A DNA stretch of 64,000 bases from Tetrahymena elliotti 4EA (Eukaryota > Ciliophora > Oligohymenophorea > Hymenostomatida > Tetrahymenidae). This document shows, piece by piece, positions 11,835 through 24,900 of this stretch (the first letter of the stretch is position 1; each line of letters starts with the position of its first letter). The stretch covers positions 519,225-583,224 of the forward strand of contig JH720346.1 in the NCBI GenBank assembly GCA_000231825.2, read 5' to 3'. The position numbers were made by a program, and so were the translations under genes. Below the pieces are notes generated by a model. It did not search any database and was not told the origin of the DNA. It saw only the letters and a list, made by a program, of their open reading frames with translations.

Positions 11835-14065
11835 TCAGCTTTTTCTATTTTAAGAGGCTGCTATTATTGAAGAAAAACCTGCAAATCTTTCAGATAATTA
11901 TTTTTTCTTTTATTCTGATGAGATTTATTGGTTTTCTAATTGAGGTTAATTATTGCTTAAATCTTCTTGTTGCTCATTATTTTATTAAGCTTAATGATTA
12001 CTTTCTTATTGAATAATATCTTAATCTTCTGCTTAGGAACTTCCTATTAGTTCTATGTCAATGGCTTTCTTTGAATTTTGATATTTACCTACATAACTCA
12101 TACAATTAAATTTAAAGAATAGCTTGGTTTTCTTTTCAACACTTTCTTTGAGCATTTTTTTGGTTATTCCAGCTTGCTCTAAGTCATCAAAATAAACAAA
12201 AATATCACTTCCATCTGAATCCAAAACAAAGAAACCAAAGTTCTTTTTTTCATCAAAAAATTTCAAACTGCCAGTAACTTTTTCTGCTCCGACATCAACT
12301 ACTTTAGGTTTCTTCTAAGCAAATTAGCTAAGTGGAGCATCTTTTTCACTTTTAATTTTAGTAGGGGAATTAGCACTGATATTAGCTGCATTAAATTTGC
12401 CACTTCCTCTCTTAGAAGAAGGTCCTTATGAACTTGAATTCAAACTATTTTATGCACTCTATTCATTTCCATTAGATTTTTCTTCTATTATAGAATCTTC
12501 ATTACTGTCATCCTAATTTTTCCAATCAAATCTTTAGGTATTAGTATTTACATTATTTGGCTTGGGAGAAATTCCTATTTTTAGAAATAAATAAATTAAT
12601 TAATTAATTTACTTTAAAGAAATTCCTATATTTAGAAAGAAAGAAATAAATAAATGAAATTCTTATTTTTAGAAATTATGAAATAAAAGATTTTATTATT
12701 TTATTTGTCTAAAACACAATTTGATTTACCTGGTGGATTGCTTTTAACAAAATAAATTGGAGATATTATTGGTTTTCTTTCAAAAGTTTATGCTTAACTA
12801 ATATCTAATTTTGGAGGGTTAGCATTATCTGTTGTTTTTGCTCTTGAAACATTAGATTCAAATTTATTTTAGTCTTACTTTTCACTATCATAAGCAAATG
12901 TTTTATTTTATTTTTTTAAGTCTTCTTTAGTATTATTGTTGTTCTCTTTATCTTTAACTTCATTCTAATTAGATGATTCATCATTTTCTTCAATTATACC
13001 AAATTAGTTAGGCACTTAATTCAGTTATTATTGACTCATTTCCTAAGGCAAAACATAATTTACATTATAATTATCAGAAAGAGACCTTTTAAATCTTGTA
13101 TATTATTACTATGTACCACCATTAGTATCGCATTAATTAATTTATGTCAAAGAATTGATTTCATTTAACTACATAATTCTATCTACAAACCAGTTTTCAT
13201 ATTCATAATTTACAAACTTTTCCTATGTCTTTCCATTAACTTCTAAACTTTAATCAATAATCTTTTAATAAAAAAACAAGCTTATAAAATATTAACAAAT
13301 ATATAATTTTAAATATACCTTCTATACTATTTATTGAGATATTGTGATAAGCTATATAAATTTCCTAGAAAACACTGGGTCATAATGATTATTTGTATAA
13401 ATCATCTCTATTTTACGCTTATATCTGTTATTAACTATGAATGAAAGAAGCTGATTCTCTTCATTTATATAATAAACTTATATCTTAGTTTAAAAAAGGA
13501 GAGAAACCAACTCTAAATTAACCTATTTATTATCCATTTATTGTTTTTAATTGCTTGTTAATCATTTTAGAAAATAATTAATATACCTTATGATAATCAA
13601 ATTTATTTGGATCGGAGATAAAGTCATTGTATAAAGTGATGCTGTTTTTGAATTGATTCAGCTTTTCAGGTAATTTCTTTTTATTTGATTATAAAATAAT
13701 TTTTTATTCATGTGCTATGCTAAATTTTTCATTTTAATTTAAAGGGTTTTCATCTTTTAGGACTAAAATTATCTAAATATGAATTCTTTTACTTTTTAAT
13801 CTATCATTTGCTTGAGGAATCTGATACACTACTCTTAAATCTGCTTATAATTTATTGATGTGAAATAGAGGCAATTCGATATCGCTCTCATCAAGCTAAA
13901 ATGACCCTATTAAGAACAAAATTTTAATTAATTAGGGACTTCTTCAAACAATTTTGCGATTATTGATTGATCTATTATTTGATTTCAAAATAAATGTTTT
14001 ACTTCTGGGATTTATTTCACCACTAAATCATTTTCATCTAATATACTTTGTACAATTTCATCCAT
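11835..14065 (-). CDS. Protein with OTU-like half-domain and cold-shock domain, 604 aa
   Basis: Five exons (14047-14065, 13587-13906, 13319-13522, 12730-13261, 11835-12574) sum to 1815 nt, a whole number of codons, ending at TGA 11835. Residues ~105-190 read VNLELVSLLFQTKIQVYYI, then KIEMIYTNNHYDPVF, resembling the C-terminal half of OTU deubiquitinases with their catalytic HYD motif. I do not see the DGNCFY-type Cys motif upstream, so activity is doubtful. A disordered N/Q/E-rich stretch follows. Then comes a cold-shock fold: VTGSLKFFDEKKNFGFFVL plus SDIFVYFDDLEQAG, close to the RNP1/RNP2 nucleic-acid binding motifs. The tail is Q/N-rich. The cold-shock call is good; the OTU call is inference. 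The first 19-nt exon is the least certain part. Confidence 0.72.
12575..12729 (-). other. Intron with repeated 3' splice site
   Basis: On the minus strand the intron begins GTAAATCAAA and ends AAATAG before GAATTTCTCCC. It carries two more copies of the acceptor block: one ending AATATAG/GAATTTC at 12626 and a weaker one ending AAATAAG/AATTTC near 12662. The 12626 site is exactly 51 nt upstream of the chosen acceptor in the transcript, and the extra 17 codons contain no TGA. Confidence 0.7.
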
Positions 14066-15528
14066 CTTACTTAAACTAATATTTAGTTTGACTACAGCTA
14101 TCTAGACTTAAAAATAAAAAAGGTAGCTTTATTTACTATTACTAATAAAACTATTTGCTATAAATAATCTTTTTAATAAAATTGAATAATTTCTTATTCC
14201 TTAAAGTCTAGTTAGTTAGTTAGTTAGCTAGATAGTTATTTAATTGTGGATCTAAATTAATGAACTTTATATCATTAATTAAAATTTAGTAATGTTTAAA
14301 TTAAAATGCAAACAATTTTCATTTATTTATTTATTTATTTTTTACTAAAAAGATACAATTATTTTATTGCAGATTAAGATAGTAGCGTATTGAAGGCTGC
14401 TCATCATTTGCTTTTTTTTGCTCAAACTAATAACAAAAAATTATTTTTAAAAAAATTTAAAATATTTATTACTGCTTTTGAAACAAAAAGCCTTTAATTA
14501 ATTCACTAAATGTGTAGAATAAAAATGATTTCCTCATGCAATGAAAACAATCATAATAATATTAAAAAATGTGATAAATTTAGGTAAACTTTTGTAAAAA
14601 TGCTTTTCAAATCTCTAAATATTTGTAAAAAAATAATAATAATGTTTGAAAAAAAAATACTATCAGTTAAAAATTAGATTATTTTGATCTTTTAAAAAAA
14701 AGTAAAAAAAATTATTTTATTTAAAAAAAAAGATAATATCAAACAATTATTTAAAAATAAAAATTAAAAAATTTAGAAGAATTAAAAATATTATTTAATA
14801 TTGATTTGAAAATGAGTTCTAACAAATATTTATCTTTGCGTTAAAAATTTAGGTGAGTAATTAAGATTCAATTAATTAAATAATCATCAGATAGTATTTT
14901 AAGAAAAAAATAATAGTTGATGATAAAAATGAATTGAACATAATAAAAATGTGAAGGAAATAAATATGAGTAAAAATAAATTTGTTTATTTACTTATGTA
15001 TGTTGCTATTTACATATAGAATGAATGAAGGAAGGAATGATTGAGTTAAATAAATAATGATTTAGTGGAAATACAATATGAATATTAATAAAATAAAAAA
15101 TAAATAATTATAACTATTTAATAAATTGAGAAAGGTGGTTAATACAGACAAAAATAATTCTAATATGTGTAAATATATAAATTATGTTTTAATTATAAAA
15201 AGTTTAATATTATTATATAAATATTTTGAATAATTAGTTTAAGTACTGTTCAATTCATTTTGTTCATTCAGTAAAATTAGTTTTTTAACTCTATTTTAAT
15301 TTTTGTAGTTAGTTAGTCGTTTGTTTGCAGGCATAAAATAAATATCACTGATTTGCTTTATTAGATTATCAACACGTTATTGTTTGTTGTGTGTCTATAT
15401 TTATCTATTTGCCTTTTCGAGAATCGAAAAAAAACTAACTACCTTCATTTATTGATTTGTTTATTTTTAATTATGAGATCGAGAAAGAGAGGAAAATAAT
15501 TTAATTTTAATTGTAGTCATCAACTAAA
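14066..15528. other. AT-rich intergenic region
   Basis: This spacer lies between two minus-strand genes. A (AGTT)n microsatellite lies near 14210-14227. I see no RNA gene and no frame with coding composition. It should contain the promoter of the OTU/cold-shock gene and the 3' end of the kinase gene. Confidence 0.5.
14210..14227. repeat. (AGTT)n microsatellite
   Basis: Four to five AGTT units are followed by AGCT and AGAT variants in intergenic DNA. Confidence 0.75.
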
Positions 15529-18500
15529 TCATCTAGTTTTGCTATTCATGTAAGGGCTATCCCATGCCTTTTGAATATCCCATCTTCTATTTTAATCATA
15601 AGTCAAGCAATTCCTAATGAAATCTTTACATTCGTTACTAATAGTAGGTTTGTTTGGGAAGGTTACTGATGTAGATTTTAATATAATATTTTCCTATTCA
15701 TTATTAAAATAATTTAGAAAGTTTTAAATTTAGATTTTTTTTACTTTGAGGATCTAATCTTAGCTCTTATTGTTGCCAAAAGGTCTCTGTCCAAATACCA
15801 TTTCAAAGAAAATAACACCAACACTCCATATATCAACCTTAGGTGAAATTAAAGCACTATTTTCAAACTCAAAAGTTTCAGGAGGTAAATACCAATATGT
15901 TCCAACACCTTAGCTTGTTAATTCCATACGAGTTTACCCATCATCAAAAATCTTACTTAAACCAAAATCAGATATTTTAAGCTCTCCTTTGTGGAAAATA
16001 ATATTCTAAGGCTTTAAATCATAATGAATAATTCTAGTTTTTAATGAATTCATGTATCTTAAAGCACATAAAATTTATCTAATAAGAATTTTGGCTTCTT
16101 TTTCAGGTAAAACCTAATTTCATTTTGTAGTCATGTTTAATTTGATGAGAAATTAATTGAATGAAAAAATATTACTTTGTGCTTCTTTAAGTAGAAATAT
16201 AAATCTGGTCCTTCACAATATTCCAAAATAGTTGCAAATGAATTATTATCTATTTCAACAGTATCATAAAGTTATACAATATTTGCATGCTTTAGTTCTG
16301 AGTGGATTTTACTCTCACGTACTGCATGTTTAATGTAATTTGCTTTTGAAGGCTCTGACCAATTAAGATTTAACTAATGGATTTTGCAAGCAACTTCTTT
16401 AAATTCATGGAGATCATAAGCCTTGTATACTTCTGAAAAGCCACCCCTACCTAATAGAGAAAGCAACTAATATCTCTCTCCCAAGCACGGCCATTCCTAT
16501 CCATATCTAGAGCTTTTAAATTCAATTATTAGTTAGATAGATATATATGAAAAATATTTTCTTTATTAAATGTTTTACTTTTATTCATCTTAGAAGCGCT
16601 TTAGTTTTTAAACAAAGAGAAATTTTTCATGGTCTAAACTCTTATACATTTCAATTAAATCAGTTTCTTCCTATTATCATAGCATAAATAATAGTTAAAT
16701 TCAAATTAGTTTAATTCATACCTTTTATAAAAAAGCAATTTATAAATTAATTCTTTGCTTTTGCTCTGCTAAATCGAGTTCTTAGGAGATATCTGTTTCA
16801 TTATTAGATTTTCTGGTACCCTTAATATTCTTTTTTTTCTTTTCAAGTTCTTCCTTTTCAACTTCAATAACTCTCTATTAAAATAATTGAATAGAAATGA
16901 ATGAATGATTATTATCTGTGATTTTAATGAATGATTGTTAGTTATTATGTAAGTATTTATTTAATGTGGCTTTAATAAATGATTGGTATTAGATTTTTGT
17001 TTAATTAAAAATTAAGCTGTTAGCTATATAGATAGAATATTTGAAATTCTCAAAAATTTAAATTTCCCTCACAAAATAATTAATTTCAAATTTTAAAATC
17101 TGAAATACAAAAAATATTTATTGAGCGTTTTTTAAATAAATTTGACAATCAGCCAGTCAGTCAGTCTTCTTAAAATTGAGTTAAGCAAAAAGAAAGAAAG
17201 ACAGACAGATTAATTATTGTTCAGCTAGAAAACCCCCCAAAAATTAAATGTTCTAATAATAAAATTACAAGACGCTCTTTTATTTTCTTAAATTCTGTTC
17301 CCTCTTGCCATGTCTCATCAAATTTAGTGCAGTCTCTAGTTTATACATATTCTCCTAGTCTTTACTTTTCTTTAGCGATATATAACCTCATTTCCTCTCT
17401 TTTTAATTTTTCTACTTCCAACAAACTTTACTAAATGATTTTCTATGCTTTTGTTTTGTAATTCTATTATTATTATCATCAAAAAAAAAAAATTATTTTT
17501 TTATTAACAAGGATTTTCATATGATTTACTTAGCTATTTTTTTCTGAAGTTTGAAGCATTTTATCTATCTCTTTCTGTTTTAGTTTAACAAAAAATGTTA
17601 ATAATGAAATATTTAATGTTTTTTTAGATTTTATAAAATGTTTCAATGAAATAAAAGCATAAATTACTTTATCCTGTTCAAGATATTTAATAATGTTGTT
17701 TTTTTCATTAAGCTCCAGATCTTTTTATTTGAGTTCTTCTTGTAAATCTTGATATCTGAATTCAAGTTTTGGATCGACAATTTTCATTTAGTTAGTAGTT
17801 GATAGTTTAAGTTAGTTATAGTGTTAGTGATGAGATGATGATGTTGTAGAGTTTTGTTGAATATTAGAGTTTGTAGTGTTAGCATTTATAATTGATGAAG
17901 CAGATTATGGAGATTGTAAGTGAGATAGTGCCCCATTTTATTATATTTTATTTTCGTCTATCATTTAGCCATTACTAATATTTGGGTTCTATTTTTTGTT
18001 TGCATTAGGATAATTTGAATTATTTTAAGTGACTGCAGGAGTATTATATTAAGATTGTTATGGTGTCTATAAAATTTATACATTGGATTGGCTTTAAGGA
18101 GGTATGACTTAGATATTTATATTCTCTTTTTAGCTAATTTACACGCAACTTTATTATGGTGTTGGCTGTAAATTGTTTTATTCTTACTACTATTGTATTT
18201 ATGGAGTTTAATTTAAATTATTTAAAGGCTATCCTATAAAAGGAGTCTAGTTGGGAAGTGATGTGCTCTTCATTTTAAAGTATTGGGTTATCTTAGAATT
18301 TCCAGGTGGAGGACAATTATTTAATTAGATAGCATCATTTGAATTGCTGCTTTCAGAATTTAAACGTGGACGATTTGAAATTTAATTTTAATTCTAAATG
18401 ATAGAAGTACATGCAGCACTTGTATCATATTTCTTTAGTTTATTCATAGCTAGAGTTGTCTATGTAATTCTACGCTTTTTGCCGGTACTTTTCTATTTAT

Positions 18501-19553
18501 TTTCCCGCGAGTTTTACATGACGCTAGTATTATAATTTTGTGTGCCTTTTTACCCTAAACTGCTAGCTCCTCCTGTTGATTAAGTAGTAGTAGTAGTAAT
18601 TCCTTGCTGTAAGATTGCATTTTATTACAATTAGTGTCTATCACTCTATTCTAATTACCCTTGTACTTATAATATACTTTACTGCTAAATTTAGGGCTAA
18701 GGGATCTTAAGAAGCTATTACTGCTACATATCTTTTGCTTCTTGTATATTAATTGAACTATAATCACTTAATTTTTCTTAAGGAGCATAAAATTCATCTG
18801 TATCATTCATATAATTGCCTTCATAATTAGAATTCTGCTTATCCCAAATGTTATCACTATTCTATTGAGCTTATCCATTACCATTAAGCTAATTATTTTT
18901 ATTTTATCTATTTTCTTAATTCTCTTCGTCATCTTGTTCTAACTATTCTGGAAATTCAGCCACATCCTCCATCTTATGCATGACTTACCCTATCTGTAAA
19001 TCATTTTATTCACTATCTTAAAAAGCTTATTTCTTATTTAAAATGCTTTAATCCTCTCCTTCCTCCTCAGTATTTTCCTTTTTTGAGTTCCCATATTAAT
19101 TTCTTTCTAATTAAGAGTTCTCAACAGAATTCTACTAAGCAGTACCATTAACACCAGAACCTTATACAACTTCACTTGTTTAATCCTACATACTTTCTGC
19201 TTTTTACTTGAACGAGCTCTGAATAGTTGCCTATTTTTATTTAAAGAATACATTCATTTATCTAAAAAATTTACAAATTTCTAAATAGCTTGCTGCCTGA
19301 TAAAGCGATCAAAAGTTAATATTGACCATTTGATAAAATTCAAGCAAATGAAAACAAAAATTTCAAATTAAAATGAATGAAGATCTCAATCTTCACTTTA
19401 AGAATTGAAATGAATAGTAAGTAGCTGGACTTGACAAAATAAATAACAATGAAAATATAGTAAATAAGAGTCATTTACCTATCCATTCTTAGAGATACGT
19501 TACTCAAGGAGCTAAATTTTTTCTGCTATGTTCTAATTATCTATTTTATTCAT
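15529..19553 (-). CDS. Tousled-like protein kinase (TLK)
   Basis: This is a Ser/Thr kinase of the Tousled-like family, nuclear kinases that act with histone chaperones in chromatin assembly. The C-terminal kinase domain is diagnostic: Gly loop [42 protein letters not shown], catalytic [14 protein letters not shown] loop [16 protein letters not shown], activation segment [17 protein letters not shown], then [28 protein letters not shown] and [15 protein letters not shown] are TLK signatures. Before it comes a coiled-coil stretch and a very Q/N/S-rich N-terminal region. It stops at TGA 15529. Intron 15694-15744 lies inside the kinase C-lobe; others fall near 16120-16180, 16510-16560 and 16880-17250. 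A first exon at 19553 (MNKIDNQNIAEKIQLLEQ) has a good donor but does not join in phase, so the true start may be ATG 19257. Confidence 0.9.
15694..15744 (-). other. Intron in TLK gene
   Basis: This 51-nt intron, GTAAAAAAAATC...AATGAATAG on the minus strand, joins FGNNKSQDQILK to [16 protein letters not shown] in frame, matching the order of the TLK kinase C-lobe. Confidence 0.85.
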
Positions 19554-21978
19554 TTTGCTTGAGTAAAATGAGAAACTAATGTTAATGATGAGTTAACTAG
19601 CTAATAGTTTCTGAAATGAAATGAATGAATACTATGCTTAAATATAATATTTTAATAGTAAAAAGTAGATATTGGTATTCTCTATTGCTTTAATTATTTT
19701 CTTATTTTGTAATTTTAATCCTAATTATATCTCTATTATTTCTTTAATAATTTTTTATTATCTTTCAATTTTTAATTTTTGTTTTAATTTATGTTTATAT
19801 TAAAAAACACACTTTTCTTTTCAATTTTGCTAATCTTTCATTATGAAATTATTTATCTATCTATCTATCTCTTGTACTTGCTCATTCATAACTATATAAA
19901 TGTGTGTCTTATTATTACTTTATATTTATTATTCAACCATAAAACAGATTCGTTGTTCTAACTTATTATACAATTCGTATCCAATACAAATCTTTTGATT
20001 TTTATTTTTCAAATATCAGAAATTTTTCATATCAAATTATCTTTTTAGATTAAAAAAACAAATCAATAAATAAACTAACAAAAAACTTACTCAAGATATT
20101 TATTTGCCTTTGATATCTTTAAGAGGTATTTTAATAAACAATAACTATTCAACAAAATAAAATCCAAACTTAAAAATTGAATGAATGTTTGTTTATCCAA
20201 TATTTTTTTCAAACCTCGAAGCAAAATAAATTTTTAAATTGAATAAAGAGTGGATATTGTTTTGATTTTATTTTCATTTTATAGTAAAAAAATATTAAAA
20301 AGAAATCTAATCATTTTTATAATAAACAAGATATATCTTCCTCTATTTTTTAAATAAATATATTAGAATCTTCTGAAAATAAAAAAATTAGATTATTCTA
20401 GAAGTAGCTTTAACTTATTTTAACATTCATTATCTTGAAAATATTAAAATTTGTTTTCTCTAGAATTTTCTATTACATTCCTAAATTAATAAATTATTTT
20501 TAGTTTTTAAAAATATTTTCATATCCAAAGCATTAAAATCTTTTTTAATTATGATAAATCTAAAATTATTGATTATTTAATGCAAAATTTTACCAAAAAT
20601 ACTTTTACTGAACATAAAAATGTATTAATAGTGAAGGAAAACTTTTATTTAAAATTAAATAAAAATTGTTTTATTATTATTTACTAATTCAAACTGCCAC
20701 AGCCTTAATAAATACTTTTAATTTTGATAAAAGCAATAATAAAATTTGATACCATTTTCTAAAAACTAATTGTTTCTAAAGGAAAAACTCATAAATAAAC
20801 ATTATTGAAGGGACTGAGATGTCAATACATTAATTAAAATTATGAAATTTTTCAAAAAAATGTTTTTGAAGAGTTTTTTCAAAAATAATTTTTATATTTG
20901 AAAAAATAAAAAATGGATAAAAATAACTTAGCACTATTAAATATATTTTAATTTTTAAGTTCCCTTTAATAATAAAGTGAATTAAGATCAATATTCCATG
21001 ACCATTAAGAAATCCAAGACTTTTTTTCATCTATTCTAATTTTCTAAATCCTCTTATTAAATTTTCTAAAATTTAAAACAAATTGATCAATCATTTCGAT
21101 TCATTCTATTCAAGTACAAATAAATATATTTTTATAAAAGCTAACTCAGTTTTAAATCTAATTAAGGATTTAGAATTTCTTATTTTACTAAAAAATCTAC
21201 ACTAGAAAATTAATTAACTAAAAATTTAAGTAAAAATAGATTTTTTTTATTAAAGCTTTTCAAGCTAACTAGGACTTTAACATTTTACAAAAAAGTAAAT
21301 ACTTTGTATGATTTTATGTAAAGAAAGTAAATCTCTAAAGCTAATTTGACTCCCTAAGTGTTCAAAATAAATTCCAGTTCATAAGACCTACTGATAATAA
21401 ATAATTTTAAATCAAAATAATTATAAATCTTCATAATCAATAACTAACTTCAAGATCGATCTTTGACTAAAAAAATAAGAAATTTAAAATATTTCTGGTT
21501 ATTATTAATTTGTTAAAAACTAATTATGTTAAATAAATTTAATTTAACTTCTTAAAAATGAAGGTAGAATCATTTTTATTTTTTTTAAAAACTATCTTAG
21601 TAACTTAGAAATGAGAGTAATTAAAACTATTAAATTTGCTATTTTGTTAAAATAAGTAAGTAAATGCAATGCAATTTATTATTTATCATAGAGAGACAAT
21701 ATTTTTAAAAATGCAAATTTTTAAAATGAGATGAATTTTTCAGTTAAATTTAAAAATTGATTAAAATTTGAATATCACATATAGTTATTAAGATTGCTTG
21801 ATACTTTTGAATACAAATTAGATTTTAAAAAGATAGAGAAACTTAATTAATTAAATTCTAATACAGACAGACTACATTCAATCATTAGTTAGGAAATACA
21901 AATATTTAACTAAAATCAATATATATCTCTATTGTAAGTTAAAACAAAATGAGGTTATAGATCAAGCCAAATACTAAA
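19554..21978. other. Divergent intergenic region
   Basis: This 2.4-kb spacer between the TLK gene (-) and the coiled-coil gene (+) must hold both promoters. A (CTAT)n run lies at 19856-19870. A 66-codon minus-strand frame at 20830-21030 has only Lys/Phe/Ile-rich composition and is not believable. I see no RNA gene. Confidence 0.5.
19856..19870. repeat. (CTAT)n microsatellite
   Basis: About four CTAT units lie in the TLK upstream region. Confidence 0.75.
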
Positions 21979-24900
21979 ATGAATGATACAGATAAAAAAG
22001 ATATAAAGAGGAGCTATTCATCCTCAAATTTTCTAAAAAAAGATGCAGTAAAATAAAATAATCATCTTTAATTAGATGCCAATAATGCTACTATTCCAAG
22101 TGTTAGATATATGGAAGGTATGTCAAAATAAAATCAACCTTCTACTCTTAATTTTCACAAATCTCCTTCACAAAACATGTAATTTACTTTTTTTATTTTA
22201 TTTTATTTTCTTTTCAACTAAAATTGAAATTTTTTTTTGTTTTGAGTAGAAAATTAGATGAGAATGCATGTGATTTTCAGCAACAATCTGTTTTTAGAAA
22301 AATAGATTCTAATATTTTAAATAATAATAATAATGGGTTTAAAGGGCTTCACTATCACACTCCTTCGATGGTATTTAAATATATTATATTATATTTATTT
22401 ATTTTAATAAATTTATTTATTAGGATAAGGAATTGAAAAATCTTACACATTAATTAGCTGTAGAGAGATCTGAAATAGAAACTGAGTTAAAGAAAGCTTA
22501 AAAAGAAGTAGGTAAATGGAAGGAAAAATATGAATAACTTCAAAAATAATAGCTAAATAAAGATAATTTACATTAAAAGAGTAACTGTAGTATTAATAAT
22601 GATAGTGATCATTTGTTTAAAAGTCAAAGTGACTTAAATAAAAATTTCAATGATTCTACTAACTCTTTACTTAATTGCTAAAACACTTAGAGAACTAACA
22701 TTTCAGTAATGATTTTCATATGAAAAATTGATAACATCTATTTTAAATAATATAGGAGAGAGATGTTAAATTGCTGGCACAGAAATTTGCACTGGAAAGA
22801 GTTGGACTTGAAAATTAAATTAAATGTCTTTAAAATCAATAAATGGATTTGGAAGGAGAAATGTAAAATTAAATTTAAGAAAATCGAAATTTGAGGAACA
22901 TGTGCAAAGAGATTGAGAAGGAGAAAGACCAAGAAGTCTTGAATTTCAAAAGAAGATTACAAGAAAATGAAAATGAACTTAAGAAGAATATTTAGGAGGA
23001 GTTTATCAAACTTGGAGATAATTTTAACAAAGAGAAAGCAAGCTTATAAAAACAACTCTAGGTAACAGAAGAAGATTTAGAATAGGTGAAGAGGGAGAAT
23101 TAACTTTTAGTTGATACTATTCATCAATTGAATTAAAAAAATAAATAGTAATATGAGATGATATAAGGATTAAGTAACTCTAAATCTGAAGCAAGTATTT
23201 TATTTTAAAAGGTAAGCTAACTTGAAAATGAATTATAAGAAATCAGTGATCAATTACATAAAGAATATGAAAATAAATAAGCATTGACTAGTAGATATGA
23301 CACTGAGAGATGTAAAGCTGATTAATTATTATTTTAACTCGAAGAGTAAAAACAGCTATGTGATTAGTTGAATATGTAACAAATAGAACTTAAGAATAGA
23401 AATTAAGAGCTATTAAATTAGATTAAATAAGAATAATTAATATCTGAATAGCTCAAACAAGAGAATTATAGATATTAAGAGAAGCTGGAATAAAATGAGT
23501 GTTTTAGCATTAGTAATAATTATATAACTCTTTACTAAGAAGAAAGAGAGAAAAACAGTGATTTGCTCGAATAAATTGAAGAATAAAATTTAATGATAGA
23601 ATAAATGAAAGAAAGAACGAAAATCTTAGAAGATATTTCAAAAACAAACCAAGAAAACTTTTTAATTTAAAATGAGAACTATTCAAATCTAGAGAAAGAA
23701 AATGATAAAATAGTAATTCATTATATTTTAATATTATTTATTCTTTTTATTAAACAAATAAATGTTTATTCAAAAAAAGAAAACAGAGATGAAGATTATA
23801 GAGTATAGATGTAAGATGTTGGAAGATTATCTATCTAGCAGTTAAAAAAATCTAGGTGAAAAAGAGGGATAGTTAGGCATTTTAGAAATAGAATTATAAA
23901 ACAAATCAAGTTTACTTAGTCAACAATAAGAAATGGTATCAAATTTACAAAAAGATTAGAATAGCAATGCAATATCACAATAGCAAATCAATTCATTAAA
24001 TGCAGATTTAGCTATCTTGTCTAATAGATTTTAAGAGATAGAAAGTGAAAACAAAAAATTAAAATAGCAAGAATAGTTGTTGTTAGACTAATCAGTTTAA
24101 TATAAAAAAGAATTTATAAAAAAAGAAAATGAATTTAATATTTATAAGTCAGAGATGATGGAAAGACATGATAAATAAATATAAGCTCTTAAAAAAATCA
24201 TTGAAGAAAAAACTTCTCAAATCTAAGAATTAGAAAATGACAATAACCAGAAGGACTCAACAATCTTCACAGACTACAACCCAAAAAAGCTTGTAAAAAA
24301 TTTATATAATTTCTTTGAAGGAAGATTTAAATGTTTATTGAAAAATTAGGAAACAACAGAGAGAAGCGAGATTAACATACGAAACCTTGAAACTGTTTAT
24401 GAGCAAAGAATCAATTAGATTTAACATGTAAAATTATTTGTTTATTTATTTTTTGAATTTAGGAGAAATAAATTAAATTTACCTTAAAATGAATGATCTC
24501 TCTAAAGATTACTTATTACTTAATAAACATTACTGATGCTTAAAAATAATCAATCTGATTCAAATAAAGATTGATTACATTACTGTCCATTGTTAGTAAT
24601 ATTATTGAAACATAAAATATTAAAAAAAAGAACCAAATACTTGAAGAAGAAAAATTGACGAATATGATATAAACAAAAAATAATGAAATTAAGATGCTTC
24701 AAACTAAAATAGATGAATATTTAAAAAAAATGGAACTCCTTTCCTGTGAAATGGATAAATTACAAGAAATAATAACCTAAAAAGATAATTAAAACATTTA
24801 GTAATCTCAAGAGATAGTGAAGCTAAAAAATTAAATCTAATAGAATTCTATTACTTAATATTAAGCTAGTACTACTATCAGTAGTAATTGTTCCATCTAG

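Noticed and set aside
20830..21030. 66-codon minus-strand ORF (MKKSLGFLNGHGIL)
   Set aside because: It is rich in Ile/Phe/Lys as expected from random AT-rich DNA. In the ciliate code it continues without features, and it has no splice sites or family match.
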